Source: UBA1413 sp964567485
GTDB taxonomy: Bacteria; Bacteroidota; Bacteroidia; Bacteroidales; Prolixibacteraceae
Assembly (NCBI GenBank): GCA_964567485.1
Contig: CAZMMX010000049.1
Coordinates: 1-21,011 of the forward strand
DNA length: 21,011 bases
Reading direction: 5' to 3'
A program made the position numbers and the translations under genes. This document shows positions 7,934-15,035 of the stretch, piece after piece. The notes below the pieces were generated by a model that made no database searches, was not told the DNA's origin, and was given only the letters and a program-made list of their open reading frames with translations. The stretch's first letter is position 1; each line of letters opens with the position of its first letter.

Positions 7934-9757
7934 ATGATTAAAAAACAGTATAAAGTATCCGCTATGAAAAAGATCATATCACTCGGCATCTTGCTGATCA
8001 TGAGTTTCACCTTCACCAGATGTTTCGATCTTGAGGAGGTGCCTTTCAACCAACTCTCGCCGACCAACTTCTATAAGGATGATAACTCGGTCAAATCCGT
8101 CATTTCGGCCATTTACGCCCAGGAAATGACCGACCTCGCTGAATACTACTGGTATATGCAGGAATTCTCCGGCGACCAGATTGCCTGGCGCACCTGGAAT
8201 GGCGGCGCCTGGGGTTGGGACGAAGCCTACAAATACGTCCTTTCCACCCATACCTGGGATTCCCAATCCACTGTCATCAGGGTCACCTGGGAGAAAGGAT
8301 GGACCTCCATCGGCCTGTGCAACAATGTCATCTATGACCTCGAGAATATGAATGCCGCCGATATCGGCATCACCGAGGAGAAAAAAGCGGCTTATATTGC
8401 CGACATCAGGACCTTCCGCGCATACTGCTACTATGCCATTTATGAAATATGGGGCGGCGTGCTGCCGCTCAATACCGGCGTCTCCACGAAGGAAATCCCG
8501 GGCAGCGTCTCCACCGACTTCAACGAGGGGTGTAAAATCATCTACAACTTCATCATGAAGGAGCTGGACGAAACCGTCTCTCTGCTTCCGAAGAACAACG
8601 TTAACCGCATGAACCAGGCTACCAACCGGATGATCAAGATGCGCCTGTTGCTCAACGCGGAAGTCTTTATCGGCGAAAACAAATATGCCGAATGTGCCAC
8701 CCTGGCCCAGGAGATCATCAACGGGAATTACGGAACTTACCAGATTGCTCCCACCTACCAGGAGATCTTCGGACCCCAGAATGCAGAGAAGTGCAAGGAG
8801 ATCATCTTTGCCTTCGCCAGCGATCCTACCCACCGCAATACCAACTGGATCCGCAATATGGCCTTCCTGCCTTACAATATTAAGAATTACCTGGATTATA
8901 CTCCTCCTAGTTCAGGATGGAACTGCACCTGCCTGGCGCCCTCCTTCGATAACTCGGCCAATTTCTACAAGGGAGAACCTGAAACGGCTGCCAAATGCTT
9001 CCTCGACGCTCCCTACAATGACAAACTGGGCGCCGTCTACCAGCGCTTCGACCCTAAAGACATCCGCCGCCAGAATTACCGTTCCGATGTTTCCGGGTTC
9101 TATGTGGGCCAGATGCTGAAAGATTCCATCAAGGCCAACTTCGGCACCGGTGCCATTCTGCCTGGCGATGCCGACCGGAACAAACAAGCCCTGATTTATG
9201 TCGACCAGGTCGGTACCTTCCAGAACAAGGGGCGTACCCTCGAAACGGTGATGTCCCCCCGCTGGGGAGAGACCAATTCCGGCGTCAGGTTCATCAAATA
9301 CCCCTTCTTCCCCACCGCGGCCAACATCGACATGCGGGAAGCCGACAATGTCGAGTTCCGCCTGAGCGAGGTGGTTTATACCCTCGCGGAATGCAAGCTG
9401 CGCGCCGGCGATGCCGCAGGGGCTAAAAACCTGGTGGACCAGGTGCGGGTCCGCTATTTCTCCCCTGAGGAGTGGGCCACCGCCAAGGACCGGATGAGCC
9501 GCGGCTTCTCCGCCTATGACCAGGATTGGATGCTGAGCGAATGGGGCCTCGAATTCCTCGATGAAGGCCGCCGCCGCCGTACCGACCTCCGACGCTTCGA
9601 CAAGTTCACCCAGGGCCAGTGGTGGTTCTTCGGCCGCGCTACCGACGGCGGTGTGCTGCTGCCCGAAAAACGCGACCGCAAGTACGAGTGGTTTCCCCTG
9701 CCCGAAAGGGCCCTCAGCGTGAATCCCGGACTGGTCCAGAATCCCAACTACCAATAG
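7934..9757 (+). CDS. SusD-like (RagB/SusD family) glycan-binding lipoprotein
   Basis: SusD-type proteins sit on the cell surface as a lid over SusC and bind the incoming glycan. The N-terminal part has the family pattern around PFNQLSPTNFYKDDNSV and an all-helical TPR-like body. The C-terminal part carries the typical EFRLSEVVYTLAECKLRAGD and FPLPERAL...NPGLVQNPNY motifs. Two starts are possible: ATG 7934, 2 bp after the susC stop (607 aa), or ATG 7964 (597 aa), which gives the more usual short lipoprotein signal. The Cys at residue 30 of the long form (FTRC) is the likely lipid-anchor site, but Arg at -1 is unusual, where Gly, Ala or Ser is expected. The acidic stretch after it (FDLEEV) fits the surface-export signal of Bacteroidota lipoproteins. 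It is co-transcribed with susC, and a strong terminator follows. Confidence 0.96.
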   Translation: MIKKQYKVSAMKKIISLGILLIMSFTFTRCFDLEEVPFNQLSPTNFYKDDNSVKSVISAIYAQEMTDLAEYYWYMQEFSGDQIAWRTWNGGAWGWDEAYKYVLSTHTWDSQSTVIRVTWEKGWTSIGLCNNVIYDLENMNAADIGITEEKKAAYIADIRTFRAYCYYAIYEIWGGVLPLNTGVSTKEIPGSVSTDFNEGCKIIYNFIMKELDETVSLLPKNNVNRMNQATNRMIKMRLLLNAEVFIGENKYAECATLAQEIINGNYGTYQIAPTYQEIFGPQNAEKCKEIIFAFASDPTHRNTNWIRNMAFLPYNIKNYLDYTPPSSGWNCTCLAPSFDNSANFYKGEPETAAKCFLDAPYNDKLGAVYQRFDPKDIRRQNYRSDVSGFYVGQMLKDSIKANFGTGAILPGDADRNKQALIYVDQVGTFQNKGRTLETVMSPRWGETNSGVRFIKYPFFPTAANIDMREADNVEFRLSEVVYTLAECKLRAGDAAGAKNLVDQVRVRYFSPEEWATAKDRMSRGFSAYDQDWMLSEWGLEFLDEGRRRRTDLRRFDKFTQGQWWFFGRATDGGVLLPEKRDRKYEWFPLPERALSVNPGLVQNPNYQ

Positions 9758-9808
9758 GGAATTGAATCGTTTACCCATCATCATGTACGTTAGATTAGAA
9801 AAGGATGA

Positions 9809-9840
9809 TCCCCCGGCGTAATGCCGGGGGGTTGTTTTTT
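9809..9840 (+). terminator. Intrinsic terminator after susD
   Basis: An 8-bp GC-only stem (CCCCCGGC at 9810-9817 with GCCGGGGG at 9823-9830) encloses a 5-nt loop and is followed by TTGTTTTTT at 9832-9840. This is a strong rho-independent terminator. It separates susCD from the enzyme genes, so these need read-through or their own promoter. Confidence 0.9.
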
Positions 9841-9941
9841 CCTTCGCTGAATTCTTCCCGCTTTCACGGATCCTGTACCATACCCCAAAATTTGTCTCTC
9901 AGTCTCTCTTGTCCAACCATATTACCCTAATAAAATCCCGG

Positions 9942-11789
9942 ATGAACCTATTGAATAAAACCTTTCTGCTAGTCGCATTGTTTTTCTGCACTACGGTGGC
10001 CACTGCATCGGAAATAACCGGCATCGAACCGCCCTTCTGGTGGAGCGGCATGAACAACCACGAACTGCAACTGATGGTTTATGGCAACGACATCGCCGGC
10101 TCCCGGGTAACCGTCAAATATCCCGGGGTCAGCATCAAAGAGGTCACCGCCGCCGAAAGTAAAAACTACCTTTTCGTATATCTCGACATAAAGGCCTCGG
10201 CGAAACCAGGTACATTGGAGCTGGTTTTCACCGATGACGCGAATAAAACCGTCCTTCCCTATGAGCTGAAGGCACGCAACCCGAAGTCCGGAGCCATGGG
10301 CTTCAACACCAGCGATGTACTTTACCTGATCACCCCCGATCGCTTTGCCAACGGGGATCCTTCCAATGATCAACTTGAAGGGGCCACGGCTAACCGAGAA
10401 AGATCGGGCGCCCGTCATGGCGGCGACATCAAAGGCATCACCAACCACCTGGACTATCTTCATAACCTGGGCATCACTGCCATCTGGCTCAATCCGGTCC
10501 AGAAGAACAGCCCCAATACCTACCATGGGTATGCCATCACGGATTTCTACAAGGTGGATCCCCGCTTCGGCACCGAAGGGGAATACATCGAAATGATCGA
10601 CCAGGCCCACGCACGGGGCATGAAAGTGGTGATGGACATGATCTTCAATCACAGCGGAAGCGGCCACGTCTGGATGAACGACCTCCCTTCCAAAGACTGG
10701 TTTAACAACAACAGCACCTACACCCAGACGAGTCACAACAAATGGAGCGTGGTGGACATCCATGCCCCCGCCTCGGAGAGAAAAAGCTTCACCGATGGCT
10801 GGTTTACCCGGGGTATGCCCGACCTGAACCAGAAAAACCGCCATGTGGCCACTTACCTGATCCAGAACAGCATCTGGTGGATCGAACATACCCGCATCGA
10901 CGGAATCAGGCAGGATACCCACCCCTATGCTGACTATGACTTCATGGCCCGCTGGTGCCGGGAAGTCACGGAAGCCTACCCCGATTTCAACATCGTCGGG
11001 GAATCGTGGTACCCCAGCGGCCCCGGATTTACCGCCTGGTGGCAGCGCAATGCCACGGTCAGCCCCACCAATTCTTACCTCAAAACGGTCATGGATTTCA
11101 ACCTGACCTTTATCAGTCAGCGTGCCTTTATCGATGAGAATAATCCCAGCGACGGGAACTCCAAAGGGCTCTTCCGAATCTACGAGTCCCTGGCCCAGGA
11201 TTTCCTCTATGCCGATGTCAACAATATTCTCGTCTTCCTCGACAACCACGACCTGGGACGGTTTTCTCTGGCCGAAGATGCCGACCTCCGGAAATACAAA
11301 CAGGGCATGGCCTTTCTGCTGACCACCCGTGGGATTCCCCAGCTCTATTATGGTACCGAGATCCTGATGACGGGCACCAAGGAAGGGGGCGACGGGGGCA
11401 TCCGGAAGGATTTCCCGGGAGGCTGGAAGGAAGATGCCGTGAACGCCTTCACGGCCGAAGGTCGCACTCCCCGCCAGAATGAAGCCTGGAACTACCTGCA
11501 GAAACTCCTGCAGTGGAGAAAAAACAACCCGGCGGTCACCGGAGGCCGGCTGGTCCATTATGCTCCCAACAACAACGGCTGCTATGTCTACGCCAGAATC
11601 AAGGACGACAAAACCTGTCTGGTCATCCTGAACGGAAGCGACAAGGATCAGATGCTCGCGATGGACCGCTACCGGGAAGTCACCACCCCCTTTACCCGGG
11701 GCGTGGAGGTCACTTCCGGAGAGGTGCTGGACCTGACCACTTCCCTCAATATCCCTGCCCGTGGAGTCTATCTCATGGATCTACAATAA
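9942..11789 (+). CDS. Neopullulanase/cyclomaltodextrinase-type GH13 alpha-glucan hydrolase (SusA-like)
   Basis: This 615-residue secreted enzyme should cut alpha-1,4 bonds of maltodextrins, cyclodextrins or pullulan fragments in the periplasm. The ATG at 9942 is preferred because it gives a clean signal peptide (MNLLNKTFLLVALFFCTTVA); an in-frame TTG at 9909 would add 11 polar residues. After the signal comes an N-terminal cyclomaltodextrinase beta-sandwich (about 23-112, ITGIEPPFWWSGM...LQLMVYG), then the TIM barrel. GH13 motifs are complete: DMIFNH (D232, H237), nucleophile D325 in GIRQDTHPY, acid/base E354 in VGESW, and D437 in FLDNHD. A C-terminal beta domain ends the protein. Length and order match SusA of the classical sus operon. 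No lipobox is seen, so a periplasmic location is likely. It follows the terminator after susD, with no clear promoter motif in the gap. Confidence 0.93.
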   Translation: MNLLNKTFLLVALFFCTTVATASEITGIEPPFWWSGMNNHELQLMVYGNDIAGSRVTVKYPGVSIKEVTAAESKNYLFVYLDIKASAKPGTLELVFTDDANKTVLPYELKARNPKSGAMGFNTSDVLYLITPDRFANGDPSNDQLEGATANRERSGARHGGDIKGITNHLDYLHNLGITAIWLNPVQKNSPNTYHGYAITDFYKVDPRFGTEGEYIEMIDQAHARGMKVVMDMIFNHSGSGHVWMNDLPSKDWFNNNSTYTQTSHNKWSVVDIHAPASERKSFTDGWFTRGMPDLNQKNRHVATYLIQNSIWWIEHTRIDGIRQDTHPYADYDFMARWCREVTEAYPDFNIVGESWYPSGPGFTAWWQRNATVSPTNSYLKTVMDFNLTFISQRAFIDENNPSDGNSKGLFRIYESLAQDFLYADVNNILVFLDNHDLGRFSLAEDADLRKYKQGMAFLLTTRGIPQLYYGTEILMTGTKEGGDGGIRKDFPGGWKEDAVNAFTAEGRTPRQNEAWNYLQKLLQWRKNNPAVTGGRLVHYAPNNNGCYVYARIKDDKTCLVILNGSDKDQMLAMDRYREVTTPFTRGVEVTSGEVLDLTTSLNIPARGVYLMDLQ

Positions 11790-11836
11790 GTTCTAATAAT
11801 CAAAGGACCTTTAATGGCGTAATAAAATCAGTAATA

Positions 11837-11904
11837 TGAAACATCCATGCATCATTTATCCAACAACCAGAATGATTAACCACATAGTTATTGCATGTGT
11901 TTCA
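11837..11904. repeat. Interrupted inverted repeat between two GH13 genes
   Basis: In the 150-bp gap, TGAAAC (11837-11842) pairs with GTTTCA (11899-11904), and ATGCA (11847-11851) pairs with TGCAT (11892-11896), separated by a small asymmetric internal loop. A smaller palindrome, AAAGG-A-CCTTT, lies at 11802-11812. There is no T-tract, so these are not intrinsic terminators. They could be an operator or an mRNA processing hairpin; chance is not excluded. Nothing else is recognisable in this gap. Confidence 0.25.
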
Positions 11905-11939
11905 CGGAATGAACCATCACCACAAAATAATTTAAACAC

Positions 11940-13514
11940 ATGAATCGTATTCTTCCTTTCCATTGCGCATCGCTCCTGCTTCTCCTGGCACTCCTGGTGG
12001 CGGGGGCCACCCAGGCCCAGAATCCGCAGAATGTGAGCAAGTGGCCCCGCGGTGTCACTTATGAGATATTTGTCCAGTCTTTCGCCGATTCCGACGGGGA
12101 TGGCATCGGCGATATCAAGGGGATGACCTCCCGCCTTGACTATCTTCAGGATCTGGGGGTCGAAGGGATCTGGCTGATGCCCATGAACCCCTCCCCCTCC
12201 TACCACAAGTATGATGTGGCCGACTATTACGATATTCATCCCGATTATGGCACTCTCGAGGATTTCAAGACCTTCGTGAAGGAGGCCCATGCCCGCAATA
12301 TCAGGGTGGTCATGGATATGGTCCTGAACCACAGCTCGAGCCAGAACCTGTGGTTTAAGGAGGCCCTGAAAGATGAACATATCAAATACTGGGACTACTA
12401 TGTGTGGGCGCACAAGGACGACCCCCGGGTGCAACCGGTTGTCCGCAAGATGCCCGATGGCACCGAAAGACGGATGCGCACCAACTGGAACGTGGTCTCC
12501 AACAGCGACTACCTCTATTTCTCCCATTTTGGCAGAAACATGCCCGACCTGAATTTCGACAATCCCAAGCTGCAACAGGAAGTGTTTAAAATCGGCAAAT
12601 TCTGGCTGAAGGAGGTGGGTATCGACGGTTTCAGACTTGATGCGGCACGGCATGTCTTCCCTGATGAGCGGGCGGTCGACAACCATAAATGGTGGGAGTT
12701 CTTCCTCCAGGAGATGAAAACCGTGAATCCCGACGTCTATATCGTCGGTGAAGTGTGGGCACCTGCCGAGATCGTCGGCCCTTATCTAAAGGGGATTCCG
12801 GCCTTATTTAACTTTGACATGGGACTGGAGATCATCAAGGCCATCAACGAGGAGAACGGCAGCCTCCTGGTGGACAAACATCTCAAGATAAGGGAGTTCT
12901 ACCAATCCATCAATCCCGGTTTTGTCGACGCCACCTTCCTGACCAACCACGACCAGAACCGCATCATGAGCAGCGTCAGCAATAACATGGACAAGGCCAG
13001 GATGGCATCGGCCCTGCTGATGACGCTTCCGGGCTCCCCCTATATTTATTATGGGGAGGAAATCGGCATGCAGGGGACCAAACCCGACCAGTATATCAGG
13101 GAACCCTTTCTGTGGGACCTCAGGGAAAAGGATCAGCTCAGGGCCTCGTGGATCAAACCCCGCAATTCGACCGACTCCACCGTGGTGGCTCTGGCCGTGC
13201 AGCAGGCGGACAAGAACTCACTGCTCAACCATTACAAAACGCTCATCCACCTCAGAAACCGCAGCAAGGCGCTGACCTATGGCGATCTTGCCCCGGTGAT
13301 ACTCCCCGGACAGCCCTCCCTCTGTGCTTTTGTCCGGTCAGATGCCGGTGAATCGCTGCTGGTCATCCATAATCTGGGCCAGAACGACGCCACCCTGAAA
13401 TTGCCCCAGCCTTATCAGGGATACCAAACGGTCTGGTTCGCGACCAAAACGCCTGTATTCAGCAGCAGGCAGGTGCAGATCCCGGGATATACAACCGTGA
13501 TCCTCACCAAATGA
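11940..13514 (+). CDS. Secreted alpha-amylase-type GH13 hydrolase
   Basis: This 524-residue protein should hydrolyse internal alpha-1,4-glucosidic bonds of starch-like glucans or maltooligosaccharides. A signal peptide (1-26, ending ATQAQ) leads directly into the (beta/alpha)8 barrel (YEIFVQSFADSDGDGIGD at 41-58, the motif seen in oligo-1,6-glucosidase/intermediary amylase-like GH13 members). Catalytic motifs are complete: DMVLNH (D126, H131), nucleophile D234 in GFRLDAARH, acid/base E271 in VGEVW, and D338 in TNHD. A short C-terminal beta domain closes it. There is no CBM and no lipobox, unlike SusG, so it is probably periplasmic or secreted. The DGDGIGD loop often binds calcium in related enzymes. 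Exact specificity (alpha-amylase versus alpha-glucosidase or transglucosidase) cannot be read with certainty. Confidence 0.9.
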   Translation: MNRILPFHCASLLLLLALLVAGATQAQNPQNVSKWPRGVTYEIFVQSFADSDGDGIGDIKGMTSRLDYLQDLGVEGIWLMPMNPSPSYHKYDVADYYDIHPDYGTLEDFKTFVKEAHARNIRVVMDMVLNHSSSQNLWFKEALKDEHIKYWDYYVWAHKDDPRVQPVVRKMPDGTERRMRTNWNVVSNSDYLYFSHFGRNMPDLNFDNPKLQQEVFKIGKFWLKEVGIDGFRLDAARHVFPDERAVDNHKWWEFFLQEMKTVNPDVYIVGEVWAPAEIVGPYLKGIPALFNFDMGLEIIKAINEENGSLLVDKHLKIREFYQSINPGFVDATFLTNHDQNRIMSSVSNNMDKARMASALLMTLPGSPYIYYGEEIGMQGTKPDQYIREPFLWDLREKDQLRASWIKPRNSTDSTVVALAVQQADKNSLLNHYKTLIHLRNRSKALTYGDLAPVILPGQPSLCAFVRSDAGESLLVIHNLGQNDATLKLPQPYQGYQTVWFATKTPVFSSRQVQIPGYTTVILTK

Positions 13515-13549
13515 AAAACCGTTCCGGAAGAGATAACCAGGATCTGTTT

Positions 13550-13557
13550 TACCTTTG
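13550..13557 (+). promoter_or_regulatory. Candidate internal -7 promoter element
   Basis: TACCTTTG matches the Bacteroidota -7 consensus TAnnTTTG exactly. It lies 91 bp upstream of the third GH13 start, in the 133-bp gap after the second. No good -33 TTTG is seen at 19-21 bp upstream. It could start transcription of the 13648-18414 group. Confidence 0.35.
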
Positions 13558-13647
13558 TTCACAATCGTACCAAATAGAATAAATATTATGGGTGGATAAA
13601 CCGGTTGCCCTGTAACCTCATCCGCATTTATTTCAAAAATTATCCAT

Positions 13648-15024
13648 ATGTACATAAGAAACTTTCTGCTAACCTTGCTGGCCGCCAGCCTGACCATCCA
13701 TTCCTGCATGGGACAGGAGGTGGCAGAGCCTGTTGCGGCCGTTCAAAAGGAGGTGGTCGTCCAGTATGGGATTCCCTTTGCCAACGTGCCTGACCGCCGC
13801 GATGTGACCATTTACCAGGTCAACATCCGGACCTTCAGCCAGGAGGGTGACCTCCCGGGAGTGACCGCCCGCCTCGATTCCATCCGGGCACTGGGTGCCA
13901 ATGTCCTCTATCTGATGCCCATCTATCCCGTCGGAAAGCTAAAAGCGGTCAACTCTCCCTATTGCATCAAAGATTACAGCGCCGTCAATCCGGAGTTCGG
14001 AACCCTGGATGATCTGCGGGCCCTGGTTGACGGGGCTCACAACCGGAACATGGCCGTCATCCTCGACTGGGTGGCCAACCATACCTCCTTCGACAACGTC
14101 TGGATTCCCAACACCACCTGGTACCTGCGCAATGAGACCGGCGATATCATCAATCCTCCCGGACATAACTGGAGGGATGTGGCCCAGCTCGATTTCTCCA
14201 ACCAGGAGATGCGGCTCGAAATGATCAAAACCATGAAAGAGTGGGTCCTGAAGGCCAACATCGATGGCTTCCGCTGTGACTACACCGACGGCCCGCCCTT
14301 TGACTTCTGGAAACAAGCCATCGACACCCTCAGAAACATCACCACCCACCGGCTGCTGCTGCTCTCCGAGGGAAGCCGAAGCAACCACTTCACGGCAGGC
14401 TTTGACTACAACTTCGGGTTCGGCTTCTTCGGAAACCTGAAAAAGATCTTCCGGAATACCCAACCGGTGAAATCGCTTGAGAATTTCAATATTTCCGATT
14501 TTGCCGGAGCCTCCGATGGTCAGCAGATGGTTCGCTATACCTCCAATCATGACGTGAACGGATCGGACGGCACCCCGTTGGATCTTTTCGGTGGCAAAAA
14601 GGGGTCCATGGCCGCCTTCGTGGTGGTGGCTTACATGAAGGGCATTCCCATGATCTACAACGGCCAGGAGACGGGTACCCCCTACCGGCTGACCTTCCCC
14701 TTCACCTCCACCAAAATTCCCTGGGGAACCGACCCCGCGATGACGGCGGAATACAAAAAGATCGTGGCCTTCAGAAATCAGAGCACGGCCATCAGGCGGG
14801 GTGAACTGACCTCCTTCTGCACTGACGACGTGTGTGCCTTTACCAAAAATTATGGCGCAGAACAGGTGCTGGTGCTGGTGAACATGAGAGATTCCATCGT
14901 CGATTTCGCCGTGACTCCCGAACTGGCCGCCACCCACTGGAAGGACGTCTTTAACGACGGAAGCCTGACGCTGACCCCCAAAATCTCTCTCCAGCCATAC
15001 GCCTACTTGGTCCTCCGTAAATAA
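13648..15024 (+). CDS. GH13 alpha-amylase family enzyme, probable lipoprotein
   Basis: A compact 458-residue GH13 enzyme of the bacterial AmyA-like type. The N-terminus (MYIRNFLLTLLAASLTIHSC) has a hydrophobic core and a plausible lipobox with Cys at residue 20, so it may be lipid-anchored in the outer membrane. The barrel starts near residue 53 (VTIYQVNIRTFS). Motifs present: DWVANH (D140, H145), nucleophile D211 in DGFRCDYTDG, acid/base E241 in LLSEGSRS, and D302 in TSNHD. The short C-terminal beta domain ends in YAYLVLRK. No carbohydrate-binding module is seen. It could fill the surface-amylase role of SusG, but SusG itself carries an extra CBM58 and this protein does not. It is followed after 11 bp by the GH31 gene, so the two are almost certainly co-transcribed. 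Confidence 0.88.
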   Translation: MYIRNFLLTLLAASLTIHSCMGQEVAEPVAAVQKEVVVQYGIPFANVPDRRDVTIYQVNIRTFSQEGDLPGVTARLDSIRALGANVLYLMPIYPVGKLKAVNSPYCIKDYSAVNPEFGTLDDLRALVDGAHNRNMAVILDWVANHTSFDNVWIPNTTWYLRNETGDIINPPGHNWRDVAQLDFSNQEMRLEMIKTMKEWVLKANIDGFRCDYTDGPPFDFWKQAIDTLRNITTHRLLLLSEGSRSNHFTAGFDYNFGFGFFGNLKKIFRNTQPVKSLENFNISDFAGASDGQQMVRYTSNHDVNGSDGTPLDLFGGKKGSMAAFVVVAYMKGIPMIYNGQETGTPYRLTFPFTSTKIPWGTDPAMTAEYKKIVAFRNQSTAIRRGELTSFCTDDVCAFTKNYGAEQVLVLVNMRDSIVDFAVTPELAATHWKDVFNDGSLTLTPKISLQPYAYLVLRK

Positions 15025-15035
15025 TCCAACCTTTA

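Noticed and set aside
9894..9908. Tandem GTCTCTC repeat upstream of the first GH13 gene
   Set aside because: Only two short copies in a pyrimidine-rich leader; likely chance.
9909..9941. Upstream TTG start for the first GH13 gene
   Set aside because: It adds 11 polar residues before a clean signal peptide; ATG at 9942 is the better start.
9969..11558. 529-codon minus-strand ORF opposite the first GH13 gene
   Set aside because: It is a codon-bias shadow of a gene with complete GH13 motifs; its translation shows no domain pattern, and similar long antisense frames occur opposite the other enzymes (for example 13939-14937 and 8912-9784).
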